Shown: positions 43,649 to 54,517 of the stretch, piece by piece
How positions within the stretch are numbered: position 1 is the stretch's first letter
Layout of the letters: the number at the start of each line of letters is the position of its first letter
Assembly: GCF_020181595.1 (NCBI RefSeq)
Contig: NZ_CP084028.1
Coordinates: 3,044,863 to 3,108,862 of the forward strand
Direction of reading: 5' to 3'
Source of the DNA: [Mycobacterium] vasticus
GTDB lineage: Bacteria > Actinomycetota > Actinomycetes > Mycobacteriales > Mycobacteriaceae
DNA length: 64,000 nucleotides
Notes under the pieces: generated by a model
What the model was told of the DNA's origin: nothing
Databases searched by the model: none
The model's input: only the letters and a program-made list of their open reading frames with translations
Program-made: the position numbers and the translations under genes

Positions 43649-45417
43649 CCCGGCAACACCGGTACCGCGCCGGCGGTCATGAACGGCGCCACCGGCGACC
43701 AGCTCGGCTCGTCCTCGGCCGCCGAGGACGACAGCGCCAGCACGCCGCGCTGATCGGCGACGTATACCGCCGACGGGTCGGCGACGATCGTCGACACCGG
43801 CTGCTGCAGATTGCCGTTGGGCGCATCGGAATTCACCCCGTCGATGTTGACGAAGGACACCGGGTGCTTCGGGTCGGACCGGCTCACCACGATGTCGTCA
43901 CCGGTGCGCCAGCTCAGCGACACCACCGACGAGCCCAGCCCGAAGCCGAGCCGGCGCGGGTAGTTCAGCACGAACTGACCGGCCGGGGTCTGCACCACCC
44001 CGGCCAGAATCACCTGACCGCCGATCACCATCGCCGCCCGGGTGCCGTCACGGGACAACTGCAGCTCGCTGATCGGCCCGGGGAACCTGGCATTGACCGC
44101 GCCGGAGTCCACCGGGATGCGGGCGGGACGGCCCGAGGCCACCTCCTGGATGGCCCGCAGCACGTTGTTGCCGTCGACCACCACCCACACCGCTTCGTCC
44201 AGCGACCAGCTCGGCCGCGACAGGGTGTGCCCCTCGGCAGCCTGCACCGCCTCACCACCGAGGTCGCCGATCCACAGCGTGGACGCCGGGTCGGGACCGC
44301 CGGGATGCACCACCACCGACGCCACCTGATGCCCGTTGCGCGACAACGCCGCCGACTCCTGGTCGGGTTCCCGGCCGAATGCCCCGGGCACCCGGTTGGC
44401 GTGCTGGCCGTCCAGAACGAGCAGCGAGCCACCCACCAGGGCGTGCACGCCGGCCCCGGCGCCGTCGGAGGCGCCCGGGTCGGTCGTGGCCACGTCCGAG
44501 GTCGTCCACCCGTCCGGGAACCGGTCGTCGAGTGCCGCGCCGTCGGCGTCGATCACGTAGGGCCCCTTGATATCTGCCCGGGCCAGCGTCCAGATCAGTT
44601 GGGCGGCGAGCAGTTGCCGACTGTTCGGGTCGGTGGTGGACAGACTGTCCAGGTCGACCTTCGCCCCACCGTAGCCGCGACCGACCCCGCTCTTGCCACC
44701 GTCTGCGCGAGTCACCGGTCCGCGCAACCGAAGTGGTGCCGCCAGCAGGTTGCGCACGCCGGCCATCTCCGGGCGCGGCCCGGCGATCAGCTTGGACACC
44801 AGCTCGGTGGCCAGGTGATCGGGGTCGGACACCGCGACGTAGCGCGGATCGGGAACCACCGTCTTGCCGGTCGGGTCCACGAAATACAGCGTGTTGCGCT
44901 TATAGGTGGCCTGGAACTGCTGCCAGTCCAGGAACACTCCGTTGGGCAACCGGTCGATGCGCCAGCCGTCGGAGGTCTTGAGCAGTTCGATCGCCTCCGG
45001 GCCCGGCAGTGCACCCTCGGCTGTTTCGAAGACACCCATGTCCGACAGCGAGCCCAGGATGTCGGCCCGCATCGTCACCGCAACCCGGTCGGCACTGCGG
45101 GTTTCGACGAACACCACGTTGTCGATCAGCAACGCACTGCCGGCGTCGTCCCAGGCGTCCGAGGCCGACTGAGTGAGGAACTGGCGCGCCGCGCGATGCC
45201 GGTTGGCCGGATCCGCTGTGGCCTTGAGGAATTCGCGCAACAGCACATCGGGGTCCATGGCCGGGGTGGGCTTGGGCAGCACCGACGGCGGTGGCGAGTC
45301 CACGGTGCCGATCGCCTGCGGGGCCGAGGTGCTGGGCACCCCGGCGCAACCGGCCAGCGCCACAGCCAATGCCAGTGGGACAACCACACCCAGGCCCATG
45401 ATCAGCCGGCGCATCAC
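43645..45417 (-). CDS. lpqB: Lipoprotein LpqB, MtrAB accessory
   Basis: A 590-aa envelope lipoprotein, Rv3244c orthologue. The signal peptide ends in the lipobox ALAGC with the lipidated Cys at 24. An N-terminal GerMN/sporulation-like domain is followed by a beta-propeller-like half with repeated [14 protein letters not shown] blades. LpqB interacts with MtrB and affects signalling and cell-envelope integrity. The GTG at 45417 overlaps the mtrB stop as GTGATG (ATG 45414 is the alternative start), so the mtrA-mtrB-lpqB operon is tightly coupled. It abuts the dormancy island on its 3' side. Confidence 0.94.
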   Translation of the reverse strand: MMRRLIMGLGVVVPLALAVALAGCAGVPSTSAPQAIGTVDSPPPSVLPKPTPAMDPDVLLREFLKATADPANRHRAARQFLTQSASDAWDDAGSALLIDNVVFVETRSADRVAVTMRADILGSLSDMGVFETAEGALPGPEAIELLKTSDGWRIDRLPNGVFLDWQQFQATYKRNTLYFVDPTGKTVVPDPRYVAVSDPDHLATELVSKLIAGPRPEMAGVRNLLAAPLRLRGPVTRADGGKSGVGRGYGGAKVDLDSLSTTDPNSRQLLAAQLIWTLARADIKGPYVIDADGAALDDRFPDGWTTSDVATTDPGASDGAGAGVHALVGGSLLVLDGQHANRVPGAFGREPDQESAALSRNGHQVASVVVHPGGPDPASTLWIGDLGGEAVQAAEGHTLSRPSWSLDEAVWVVVDGNNVLRAIQEVASGRPARIPVDSGAVNARFPGPISELQLSRDGTRAAMVIGGQVILAGVVQTPAGQFVLNYPRRLGFGLGSSVVSLSWRTGDDIVVSRSDPKHPVSFVNIDGVNSDAPNGNLQQPVSTIVADPSAVYVADQRGVLALSSSAAEDEPSWSPVAPFMTAGAVPVLPG

Positions 45418-47063
45418 CCGCTCCGCTCGGCGTGCTCACGGGCCCGCGGGCGCCCGTCACGGCGCTCGGCGGGATTGACCGGTTTCATCGGAAGCGGGCT
45501 GGTGGTGACCTTGTGGCCGCGCACCAGCGGCAGGGTGAGCCGGAAGCAGGCGCCCTGACCGGGTTCACCCCAGGCCTCCAGCCGGCCCTGGTGCAGCCGA
45601 GCGTCCTCGACGCTGATCGCCAGCCCCAGTCCGGTCCCGCCGGAGCGCCGCACCCGGGACGGGTCGGCACGCCAGAACCGGCTGAACACCAGCTTCTCCT
45701 CCCCCGGCCGCAACCCCACCCCGTGGTCGCGGACGGTGACCGCCAGGGTGTCGTCGTCGGCGCCCATCCGGATCACCACCGGCTTGTGCTCGGCGTGGTC
45801 GATGGCGTTGGCGATCAGGTTGCGCAGGATTCGTTCCACCCGGCGTGGGTCGACCTCGGCGATCACCGGTTCGCCGGGCATGTCCACCTTGAGTTCGACG
45901 CCTGCCTCGGCGGCCAGATGGCCGACGTTGTTCAGGGCGCTGTTGACCGTGGAGCGCAGGTCCACCGATTCCACCGACAACTCGGCCACACCCGCGTCGT
46001 GCCGGGAGATCTCCAGCAGATCGGCCAGCAGTGACTCGAACCGGTCCAGCTCACTGACCAGCAGCTCGGTGGAGCGCCGCAGCGACGGTTCCAGGGCATC
46101 GCTGTGATCGTGGATAAGATCGGCGGCCATCCGCACGGTGGTCAGCGGGGTGCGCAGCTCGTGGCTGACATCGGAGGTGAAGCGGCGCTGCAGGTTGCCG
46201 AACTCTTCGAGCTGGGTGATCTGGCGGGACAGGCTCTCGGCCATGTCGTTGAACGACACCGCCAGCCGGGCCATGTCGTCCTCGCCGCGGACCGGCATCC
46301 GTTCGGACAGATGCCCCTCGGCGAAGCGTTCGGCGATTCGCGAGGCCGACCGCACCGGCAGCACCACCTGCCGCGACACCAGCAACGCGATACCGGCCAG
46401 CAGCACCAGCAGCACCAGGCCGCTGGTCACGAGGGTGCCCCGCACCATGCTGATCGTGTTGCGCTCGGTGCCCAGCGGATAGATCAGGTAGAGCTCCAGG
46501 TTGGTGATCCGCGAGGTCGTCGGCGTCCCGATCACCAGGGCGGGGCCGGAGAATCCCTCGACGTGCACGGGGGCGTACTGGTAGCTGACCTGGCCGGCCT
46601 TGACGAACTCGCGCAGCGCGGCGGGAACCTGTTCGACCGGCCCGACGGCGGTGGCCGCCCGCGGCCCCTCGCCCAGCACCACCAGCACCGCGTCGAATGC
46701 GCCGGCTGTTCCGCTGCCGGCGGTCGGATCGGTTTTGGACATCAAGGTGTTGCGGGCCAGCTGCAGACTCGAGGTCAGTGAGCGGGCCTCCTCACCGCCG
46801 ACGATGCCGCCGGCCGTGACCCGGGCGCGGGCGATCTGCTCGGTGGCCGCCCGGACCTTGACGTCCAGCACCCGGTCGGTGATCTGGCTGGTCAGCACGA
46901 AACCGAGCGCCAGGATGACCGCCGCCGACATCCCCAGCGTCAGCACCACGACCCGCAACTGCAGGGAACGCCGCCAAGCGACCTGCACCGCGCGGCGCAG
47001 CGTGTTGACGCCGAGCAGCAGCGGACCCGAGCGCCGGGGGCGTCGTTTGGAGCTGAAGATCAC
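45414..47063 (-). CDS. mtrB: Sensor histidine kinase MtrB
   Basis: A 549-aa membrane kinase of the essential MtrAB system controlling division and cell-wall genes; Rv3245c orthologue. TM1 is at about 38-58, an extracytoplasmic domain to about 207, TM2 at about 208-230, then HAMP. The H-box VSHELRTP has the phosphoacceptor His at about 301, and the ATP-binding motifs include [14 protein letters not shown] and [10 protein letters not shown]. The GTG start at 47063 lies 22 bp after mtrA. It overlaps lpqB. Confidence 0.96.
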   Translation of the reverse strand: MIFSSKRRPRRSGPLLLGVNTLRRAVQVAWRRSLQLRVVVLTLGMSAAVILALGFVLTSQITDRVLDVKVRAATEQIARARVTAGGIVGGEEARSLTSSLQLARNTLMSKTDPTAGSGTAGAFDAVLVVLGEGPRAATAVGPVEQVPAALREFVKAGQVSYQYAPVHVEGFSGPALVIGTPTTSRITNLELYLIYPLGTERNTISMVRGTLVTSGLVLLVLLAGIALLVSRQVVLPVRSASRIAERFAEGHLSERMPVRGEDDMARLAVSFNDMAESLSRQITQLEEFGNLQRRFTSDVSHELRTPLTTVRMAADLIHDHSDALEPSLRRSTELLVSELDRFESLLADLLEISRHDAGVAELSVESVDLRSTVNSALNNVGHLAAEAGVELKVDMPGEPVIAEVDPRRVERILRNLIANAIDHAEHKPVVIRMGADDDTLAVTVRDHGVGLRPGEEKLVFSRFWRADPSRVRRSGGTGLGLAISVEDARLHQGRLEAWGEPGQGACFRLTLPLVRGHKVTTSPLPMKPVNPAERRDGRPRAREHAERSG

Positions 47064-47085
47064 GCGCGCCGCTCCCCGGTGGGGA

Positions 47086-47772
47086 TCACGGAGGTCCGGC
47101 CTTGTAACCCACTCCTCGAACGGTCAGCACCACTGTCGGGTTCTCCGGGTCTTGCTCCACCTTGGCCCGCAGGCGCTGGACGTGGACGTTCACCAGTCGG
47201 GTGTCGGCCGGGTGCCGGTAGCCCCAGACCTGTTCGAGGAGCACCTCACGAGTAAACACCTGGCGCGGTTTGCGGGCCAGCGCCACCAGCAGGTCGAACT
47301 CCAGCGGGGTCAGCGAGATCTGTTCCCCGCCGCGGCTCACCTTGTGCGCCGGCACGTCGATGTCGATATCGGCGATCGAGAGCATCTCGGCGGGCTCGTC
47401 GTCGTTGCGGCGCAGCCGGGCCCGCACCCGGGCGACCAGCTCCTTGGGCTTGAACGGCTTCATGATGTAGTCGTCGGCGCCCGACTCCAGGCCGAGCACC
47501 ACGTCGACGGTGTCGGTCTTGGCGGTCAGCATCACGATCGGCACGCCGGAGTCCTTGCGCAGCACCCGACACACGTCGATGCCGTTCATGCCCGGCAGCA
47601 TCAGGTCCAGCAGCACCAGGTCGGGCCGCAGCTCGTGGACCGCGGTGAGCGCCTGGGTGCCGTCGCCGACGACCGCGGTGTCGAAACCCTCCCCGCGCAG
47701 CACGATGGTGAGCATCTCGGCCAGCGACGCGTCGTCGTCGACGACAAGAATCCTTTGCCTCATGGCGTACAT
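47086..47772 (-). CDS. mtrA: Response regulator MtrA
   Basis: OmpR-family regulator of 228 aa, the same length as M. tuberculosis MtrA and nearly identical by eye. Features are the acidic cluster [12 protein letters not shown], the phosphoacceptor Asp in [11 protein letters not shown], Lys in MKPFKPKEL, and a winged helix ending [17 protein letters not shown] 47772 (MYAMRQRI) corresponds to the M. tuberculosis MDTMRQRI start; an in-frame ATG at 47793 would add seven unconserved residues. Confidence 0.97.
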   Translation of the reverse strand: MYAMRQRILVVDDDASLAEMLTIVLRGEGFDTAVVGDGTQALTAVHELRPDLVLLDLMLPGMNGIDVCRVLRKDSGVPIVMLTAKTDTVDVVLGLESGADDYIMKPFKPKELVARVRARLRRNDDEPAEMLSIADIDIDVPAHKVSRGGEQISLTPLEFDLLVALARKPRQVFTREVLLEQVWGYRHPADTRLVNVHVQRLRAKVEQDPENPTVVLTVRGVGYKAGPP

Positions 47773-47805
47773 GGTGTCACCAGAGCGAGACAAAACCGTG
47801 CTACC

Positions 47806-47815
47806 ACACGCGTGT
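47806..47815. promoter_or_regulatory. Palindrome ACACGCGTGT upstream of mtrA
   Basis: A perfect 10-bp palindrome lies in the 51-bp spacer between tmk and mtrA, about 35 bp before the mtrA start. It could be a protein-binding site in the mtrA promoter. No matching copy was noticed elsewhere in the window. Confidence 0.3.
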
Positions 47816-47823
47816 TTTGCGGG

Positions 47824-48453
47824 TTAACCGCAGAGATCAGCCGTCAGCTCGGCCGCGGCCACCGTCGGGCCCACCACCTGCCACCGGCCGGCGAAGGCGG
47901 CCTGCGCCAACCCGCGGTACACCTGGCCGGTACGACGCTGCAGGCCGTCGTCACGTTCGTAGCTGTCTCGCGCGCGGGCGGCATCGTGGTCCTCGCGGTG
48001 CCGGGCCCGCTGCGCGGCGAGCTCGGTGGGCACATCCAGCAGGATCTGCCAGTCCGGTACGGCCAGCCCGAGCCGCCCGAATTCCAGCTCCCGGACCCAG
48101 TCCACCATCTCCCCGGCGGCGTCCTGGTGCAGCCGCGCGGCGCTGTAGGCGGCACTGGAGGCGACGTAGCGGTCCAGGATCACCACATCGTTGTCGCGGC
48201 ACAGTACGGTGATCTGGTCTTTGGCGCCGGCACGGTCCAGCGCGAACAGCATCGCCATGGCGTACACGGAGTCCGCGAGGTCACCGTGTCGGCCGTGCAG
48301 CGCCTCGGCGGCCACGTCCGCGGTCACCGAGACGCCGTAGCGCGGAAACGCAAGGGTGGCCACCGTCTTCCCGGCGGCCTCGAACTCCCGTCGCAGCCCC
48401 GTGGTCAGGGTGTTCTTGCCGGCGCCGTCGACGCCTTCGATCGCGATCAGCAC
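47824..48453 (-). CDS. tmk: Thymidylate kinase
   Basis: Phosphorylates dTMP to dTDP; 209 aa, Rv3247c orthologue. The P-loop is AIEGVDGAGKNTL (residues about 4-16), the DRY motif is in ILDRYVASSAAY, and the lid region ARARDSYERD near 155. GTG 48453 (VLIAIEGVDG) is chosen to match the family N-terminus; ATG 48474 would add seven residues. The position between sahH and mtrA is as in M. tuberculosis. Confidence 0.94.
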   Translation of the reverse strand: MLIAIEGVDGAGKNTLTTGLRREFEAAGKTVATLAFPRYGVSVTADVAAEALHGRHGDLADSVYAMAMLFALDRAGAKDQITVLCRDNDVVILDRYVASSAAYSAARLHQDAAGEMVDWVRELEFGRLGLAVPDWQILLDVPTELAAQRARHREDHDAARARDSYERDDGLQRRTGQVYRGLAQAAFAGRWQVVGPTVAAAELTADLCG

Positions 48454-48477
48454 GGCGGGAAGCCTAGCCCCCATTCC

Positions 48478-48530
48478 GCGAGCGTGAAGCTGGCTTCACA
48501 CTCGCGGTCGAACGTGAAGCCAACTTCACG
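48478..48530. repeat. Two tandem palindromic repeats (GAGCGTGAAG...CTTCACGCTC family)
   Basis: Copy 1 (48478-48505) has 13-bp arms GCGAGCGTGAAGC / GCTTCACACTCGC with one mismatch. Copy 2 (48513-48530) has perfect 7-bp arms CGTGAAG / CTTCACG. Both lie in the 94-bp sahH-tmk spacer. A third copy is at 63891-63914. No T-tract follows, so these look like a dispersed intergenic palindrome rather than classical terminators. Confidence 0.7.
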
Positions 48531-48547
48531 CTCGGCGGGGAACCGGA

Positions 48548-50005
<1,458 letters not shown>

Positions 50006-50081
50006 GTGTAACGCCCCCGTGGGTTCGGTGAATTAGCTCCGCTACAAGCTACCGGCGCGTGTGCGGGGCAGCTCGGGCGGG

Positions 50082-50711
50082 TCAATCGACGTCGATGACG
50101 CCGAAGGTCTCGGCGGCCGGCGTGAACAGCCGGGCCAGGTCGGCGGCCACGTCGTGGTCGGCTTCCGGCGGCATGGACACGTAGCTCATGGCGAGCCTGA
50201 CCACCGCGCGGGCCAGGATCCCGGCGTCTTCGTCGCTGGCGCGAACCCAGCTGTGCATGAACGACGACGTGAGCTGCTGCGAACAGCGGGTGATGATCGG
50301 GCCGCTGTCGGTGGTGATGATCTGCAACAGGTCGGCCTTGGCCGCGCCGGTCAGCAGCGAGATCACCAGCGGGTCGGCGGCCGACTCGGTGAAGAAGGCC
50401 CGGAAGCCCTCCAGGAACGCGGCGTGGATGTCGCCGACGTTGCCGTTGATCGCGTCGTCGACGGCGTTGACGAGCCGGTCGGCGAGCCGGACCGCGTAGC
50501 CCTGCGCCAGGCCCTGACGCGAGCCGAATTCGTTGTAGATGGTCTGTCGGCTGACCCCGGCCGCCTCGGCCACCGCAGCCAGCGTGATCGACGACCAGTC
50601 CCGGGTGGTGAGCAGTTCGCGCATCGCGTCGAGCACCGAGTCGCGTAGCAGCGCCCGGGATGCCTCGGCGTAGGGGATGCGTTTCACCAACGCGAGATTA
50701 GCCGCTGCCAT
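50082..50711 (-). CDS. TetR-family regulator (Rv3249c-like), alkB repressor candidate
   Basis: A 209-aa TetR protein. The N-terminal HTH is SSITLAAVAEAAGVSRQTIYNEFGSRQGLAQGY-like at about 35-65, with a helical ligand-binding C-domain. ATG 50711 overlaps the alkB stop by one base (TGATG), so translation is coupled to alkB. In M. tuberculosis rubA and rubB separate alkB from this gene. It probably represses its own operon at a palindrome over the alkB promoter (51989-51998); the ligand may be a fatty acid or alkane derivative. Confidence 0.88.
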   Translation of the reverse strand: MAAANLALVKRIPYAEASRALLRDSVLDAMRELLTTRDWSSITLAAVAEAAGVSRQTIYNEFGSRQGLAQGYAVRLADRLVNAVDDAINGNVGDIHAAFLEGFRAFFTESAADPLVISLLTGAAKADLLQIITTDSGPIITRCSQQLTSSFMHSWVRASDEDAGILARAVVRLAMSYVSMPPEADHDVAADLARLFTPAAETFGVIDVD

Positions 50712-51925
50712 CAGGCCGCCGCGGGTTCGGCGGCACCGTGGCGGGCCAGAATTTCCGCCCGGCGCCGCGGTGCGATGTTGACCCGGGTGATATCGCCGCC
50801 GTAGTGCGCCAGCACCCGGTGGTCCATGAGCCGCCGCCACAACGGCGGGAGGTAGGTCAGCCCGATCAGTGAGGCGTATCCGCTGGGCAGGTTCGGGGAT
50901 TCGGACATGCTGCGCAGCGTCTGGTAGCGCCGGGTGGGGTTGGCGTGGTGGTCGCTGTGCCGCTGCAGGTGGTACAGGAACAGGTTGGTCACGATGTGGT
51001 CGGAGTTCCAGCTGTGTTCGGGTGTGCAGCGCTCGTAGCGGCCGTTGGCGCGGGTGCGGCGCAGCAGGCCGTAGTGCTCGATGTAGTTGACCGACTCCAG
51101 CAGTGAGAACCCGTAGACCGCCTGGATGACCAGGAACGGGATCACCGCCGGACCGAACGCCGCGATCAGCGCGCCGAACAGCACCACCGACATCAACCAG
51201 GCGTTGAGCACGTCGTTGGACATCCGCCAGGGTCCCTTATCGAGCCGGTGCAGCCGGGCGGTCTCCAGTTCCCAGGCCGAGCGCACGCCGCCGATGACGC
51301 TGCGGGGAAAGAACCTCCAGAAGCTCTCGCCGAACCGGCCCGACGCCGGGTCCTCGGGCGTGGCCACCCGCACGTGATGGCCGCGGTTGTGCTCGACATA
51401 GAAGTGCCCGTAGCCGGTCTGCGCCAAGGTGATCTTGGACAGCCAGCGCTCCAGGCGGACCTTCTTGTGCCCGAGCTCATGGGCGGTGTTGATGCCGACA
51501 CCGCCGAGGGCACCCACCGACAGCGCCAGGCCGATCTTGGCGAACCAGCTGAGTGACCCCTCGACACCCAGCCAGCTCAGGTCGGTGGCGGTGAACAGAT
51601 AGGCGCCCAACACCAGGCTGGCGTACTGGCACGGGATGTAGGCGTAGGTGCAGTAGCGGTAGTAGCGGTCGTTCTCCAGGGCGGCCATCACCTCGTCGGG
51701 CGCGTTCTGGCCGTCGGCACCGAAATGCAGGTCCAGCGCGGGCAGCAACACATAGATCAGGATCGGCCCGATCCAGAACGGCAGCTGCGCGGCGACGTGC
51801 CAACCGAGCCGGTTCATCCCGGCGATGATCGGCAGCGCGATGAACAGCGCGGTGGGGGCGATCAGGCCCAGCAGCCACAGGTAGCGCTTCTTGTCCTGCC
51901 AGACCTGCGTGTCCCCTGCGTTCAC
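50711..51925 (-). CDS. alkB: Alkane 1-monooxygenase AlkB (no adjacent rubredoxin)
   Basis: Membrane diiron hydroxylase oxidising the terminal carbon of medium to long alkanes; 404 aa, Rv3252c orthologue. About six TM helices are visible. The histidine boxes are HELGHKK, HNRGHH and LQRHSDHH, plus the AlkB signature NYIEHYGL. The C-terminus ends without a fused rubredoxin domain. Normally rubA and rubB follow; here the stop overlaps tetR by one base, so the electron donor must be encoded elsewhere. GTG 51925 has AAAGGGG upstream. Confidence 0.94.
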   Translation of the reverse strand: MNAGDTQVWQDKKRYLWLLGLIAPTALFIALPIIAGMNRLGWHVAAQLPFWIGPILIYVLLPALDLHFGADGQNAPDEVMAALENDRYYRYCTYAYIPCQYASLVLGAYLFTATDLSWLGVEGSLSWFAKIGLALSVGALGGVGINTAHELGHKKVRLERWLSKITLAQTGYGHFYVEHNRGHHVRVATPEDPASGRFGESFWRFFPRSVIGGVRSAWELETARLHRLDKGPWRMSNDVLNAWLMSVVLFGALIAAFGPAVIPFLVIQAVYGFSLLESVNYIEHYGLLRRTRANGRYERCTPEHSWNSDHIVTNLFLYHLQRHSDHHANPTRRYQTLRSMSESPNLPSGYASLIGLTYLPPLWRRLMDHRVLAHYGGDITRVNIAPRRRAEILARHGAAEPAAA

Positions 51926-51988
51926 CGATGCCCCTTTCGCCGTGTTCCGCCGCCGTCGCGCTTGGACATTACCTTGGCACTCGTCCGT

Positions 51989-52017
51989 TGTCTAGACATT
52001 TACTATCTATTTGTAAA
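51989..52017 (-). promoter_or_regulatory. alkB promoter with an operator-like palindrome over the -10
   Basis: On the minus strand TTTACA (52017-52012), a 17-bp spacer and TAGACA (51994-51989) make a SigA-like promoter, with transcription starting near 51982, about 57 nt before the alkB GTG. The perfect palindrome TGTCTAGACA (51989-51998) covers the -10, a natural site for the TetR repressor encoded in the same operon. Confidence 0.55.
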
Positions 52018-52072
52018 CAGACGTTGGTTGGCGCCTGTGACCCAGCTCCCAGGTACGTGCCACACTCGGAGC

Positions 52073-52987
52073 GTGGTTTACGCGATCGCCCGCCCCCAGA
52101 TCGAGGGCAACATTGCCGTCGGTGAAGACCGCCAGCTCGGCTTCGCCGAGTTCGGCGCCCCCCACGGCCGGGCCATGTTCTGGTTGCACGGCACCCCCGG
52201 GGCCCGCCGGCAGATTCCGGTCGAGGCCAGGCTCTATGCCGCCGAGGCCAACATCCGGCTGATCGGGGTAGACCGGCCCGGCATCGGCTCCTCGACGCCC
52301 TACCAGTACGAGACGGTGTCGCAGTTCGCCGAAGACCTGCGCACCGTGGCCGACACCCTCGGCATCGACAAGATGGCGGTGATCGGCCTGTCCGGCGGCG
52401 GGCCGTACACGCTGGCGTGCGCGTCGGCGATGCCCGATCGGGTGGTGACCGTGGGCGTCCTCGGCGGTGTCGCCCCGGCGGTGGGCCCCGAAGCCATCGA
52501 CAGCCCGCTGATGACGCTGGCCCGGATCGCCGAGCCGGTGCTCGAGCGCGCCGGGCGCCCGATCGGCATGCTGGCCACCGGACTGATCCGGATGATCCGC
52601 CCGGTGGCCTCACCGGCCCTGGAGCTCTATGCGCTGATCTCCCCCGAGGGCGACCGCCGGCTGCTGGGCCGCCCGGAGTTCAAAGCCATGTTCCTCGACG
52701 ACCTGCTCAACGGCTCACGCAAGCAGCTGGCGGCACCGATCGCCGACGCCGTGCTGTTCGCCCGCTACTGGGGGTTCCGGCTCGATGAGATCGCGGTGCC
52801 GGTGCACTGGTGGCACGGCGACGCCGACCACATCGTGCCCTACTCCCACGGCGAGCACGCGGTCTCACTGCTGCCCGACGCCACGCTCTACACACTGCCC
52901 GGCGAGAGCCATCTGGCCGGCCTGGGCTGCGCCGAGGAGATCCTGCGAACCCTGTCCGCAGTCTGGGACGACATCGAAGCGCGCTGA
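52073..52987 (+). CDS. Alpha/beta hydrolase
   Basis: A 304-aa alpha/beta hydrolase. The oxyanion motif is WLHGTPGARRQ, the nucleophile elbow GLSGGGPYTLA (G-x-S-x-G), the acid in WHGDADHIVP and the His in GESHLAGLG. The cap domain lies between. The substrate is unknown. GTG 52073 was chosen because conserved sequence starts soon after; upstream codons read through the alkB promoter. It is followed 9 bp later by a thioesterase gene, so the two form an operon divergent from alkB. Confidence 0.82.
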   Translation: MVYAIARPQIEGNIAVGEDRQLGFAEFGAPHGRAMFWLHGTPGARRQIPVEARLYAAEANIRLIGVDRPGIGSSTPYQYETVSQFAEDLRTVADTLGIDKMAVIGLSGGGPYTLACASAMPDRVVTVGVLGGVAPAVGPEAIDSPLMTLARIAEPVLERAGRPIGMLATGLIRMIRPVASPALELYALISPEGDRRLLGRPEFKAMFLDDLLNGSRKQLAAPIADAVLFARYWGFRLDEIAVPVHWWHGDADHIVPYSHGEHAVSLLPDATLYTLPGESHLAGLGCAEEILRTLSAVWDDIEAR

Positions 52988-52996
52988 AGCGACACC

Positions 52997-53395
52997 ATGA
53001 CCGCACCCCAATCGATCCGGGAGTTGTTCGCCCAGCTCGGCCTGCAGGAAGTGGCCTCGGCCGAGGGCACCCTGACCATGGAGATGCCGGTCGACGAGCG
53101 GGTGGTCAACACCGCCGGCGGTCTGCAGGGCGGGTTGATCGCCACCATGGCCGACGTCGCGGCCGGACAGTTGGCCGCGCGCAGCACCGCGTTCGGCAAC
53201 GGCATCGCCACCACCGATCTGTTCATCCGCTACCTGCGGCCGATCACCGTCGGCCCCGCCCGGGCGGTCGCGTCGATCCTGCGCACCGGGCGGCGCTCGG
53301 TGGTGGCCCAGGTCGACATCTACCGCGGCAACGACGACCAGCTGGCCGCCACCGCGACGGTGAACTTCGCCGCCATCGAGTTGCCGGGTGCGTAG
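52997..53395 (+). CDS. PaaI-type hotdog-fold thioesterase
   Basis: A 132-aa single hotdog-domain protein of the PaaI/YdiI group. The characteristic segment NTAGGLQGGLIATMADVAAG is at about 38-57, with the long helix following and the FIRYLRPITVGPARA strand. It hydrolyses acyl-CoA or aryl-CoA esters; which is unknown. It starts 9 bp after the hydrolase gene. Its 3' end converges with the Csb1-like gene over 33 bp with no clear terminator. Confidence 0.85.
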   Translation: MTAPQSIRELFAQLGLQEVASAEGTLTMEMPVDERVVNTAGGLQGGLIATMADVAAGQLAARSTAFGNGIATTDLFIRYLRPITVGPARAVASILRTGRRSVVAQVDIYRGNDDQLAATATVNFAAIELPGA

Positions 53396-53428
53396 CGCCT
53401 GACGAAAGCCGTTATAGCCCAGTAGAAC

Positions 53429-54517
53429 TCAGCGCGCAGCGCTGCGACGGGCCTCGATGAAGTGCGGCAGCCGGAACCGACGCGGTTCGGAGACGACGGG
53501 CTTGTCCTCCGCCACTCCCCCGTTCAGCGCCGCGTTGTAGGCCGCCGAGTTACCGGTGACGGCCAGCACCTGGCCACGCCAGGTGATGTCGGCTTCGCGG
53601 TAGGCCTCCGTCAGCGCATGCTCCAGCAGCGCGTCGGCCTCGTCGATCGACAACGCCGGCAGCTCGACGAACTCGCCGTCGCGGGCATCGAGGGTGAAGG
53701 TCGTCCGGCCGGTCTCGACCAGGTCGCAGTTGGCCCGGATGCTCAGCTCCGAGTTGGCGCGCGCCAGCCCGGCCAGCGCGTAGGCCGCCAGCAGCGCCCG
53801 GGCCGCCTCGTCGCCGGCCGGCCCGCTGTCGAACCGCAGTTGCCGCAGCGCCGCGAAGCTGAGCACCTGGGTGCGGATGATCCGCGCGCAGCACACCCCG
53901 TGCTCGGCCGCCGTGCGGGGATCGACCGGCGCACCGTCGACGAGCACACCGATGATCTCGCCGGACAGCACCCCGCGAAAACGGCTCTGGCCGCTACCGC
54001 GGGCCGCGTCGATGGCGCCGAATGCCAGGCTCCCCGGGCTCAATTCCATGACGGTGCGGGCGTTTTCGGTGGTGGCCTCGCGCGCCGTCCGGTAGCGCGG
54101 ATGGGCGATCGCGGGCTTGCCGTCGATGGCGCCGGTCAGAAAGTGGCCGTCGAAGATCCGCTGCGGCAACTCCAGGTCGGTGTACAGCAGCCGGCCGCCC
54201 TCGTAGGAGACCTGCATGTGCGGCACCCGGCTCAGCAACGGGTGCCGGTCCCGGATCCCCTGCAGGATCGCGGCCTCCACTCGCTGGATCTGGCTCTGGT
54301 TGTCGTCGATGACGACCGCGGCCGTCGGCTCGCCGTCGATCAGGCGGGTCTCCCGAGCGATGGCCGACGGGCCGCGGCCCGCGCGGTGCGCCGGACTGAT
54401 CGCGGCGTGGGGGCCGCCGGCGGGGGCCAACGGGGTGGACACGCTCAACGTGCTGGCACCGCCGGCCTGGCAGGCCGCGGCGAGCTGTTGGTAGGTGAAG
54501 CTGGGCAAAGCGATCAA
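53429..54517 (-). CDS. Orphan Cas7/Csb1-like (GSU0053 family, type I-U/I-G) RAMP protein
   Basis: A 362-aa protein matching, from memory, CRISPR Csb1/Cas7u along its length: TYQQLAAAC near the start, LIDGE then VVIDDNQSQIQRVEAAIL (67-85) for the family DSVQSQANRxEExLL, TDLELPQRIFD (113-123), ENARTVMELSPGSLAFGAID (151-170), SRFRGVLSGEIIGV (178-191), VLSFAALRQLRF (218-229) and LSIDEADALLEHAL (289-302). Csb1 is a backbone subunit of type I Cascade, yet no other cas gene and no CRISPR array is in the window. It starts at TTG 54517, overlapping the CDF transporter stop (TTGA), or TTG 54508, which has AGAAAGG 8 nt upstream. Its role without CRISPR is unknown. Confidence 0.8.
   Translation of the reverse strand: MIALPSFTYQQLAAACQAGGASTLSVSTPLAPAGGPHAAISPAHRAGRGPSAIARETRLIDGEPTAAVVIDDNQSQIQRVEAAILQGIRDRHPLLSRVPHMQVSYEGGRLLYTDLELPQRIFDGHFLTGAIDGKPAIAHPRYRTAREATTENARTVMELSPGSLAFGAIDAARGSGQSRFRGVLSGEIIGVLVDGAPVDPRTAAEHGVCCARIIRTQVLSFAALRQLRFDSGPAGDEAARALLAAYALAGLARANSELSIRANCDLVETGRTTFTLDARDGEFVELPALSIDEADALLEHALTEAYREADITWRGQVLAVTGNSAAYNAALNGGVAEDKPVVSEPRRFRLPHFIEARRSAAR

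Noticed and set aside
42613..45558. A 981-codon open frame on the plus strand across tgs and lpqB
   Set aside because: Low-complexity Arg/His/Pro-rich shadow; both underlying genes are well-defined families in other frames.
50006..50081. SAH/SAM riboswitch upstream of sahH
   Set aside because: Only 76 bp separate sahH from the tetR-like gene and no conserved aptamer core is recognisable.
50711..51925. Rubredoxin fused to AlkB
   Set aside because: The C-terminus has no CxxCG...CPxCG pair; it ends in an Ala/Arg-rich tail.
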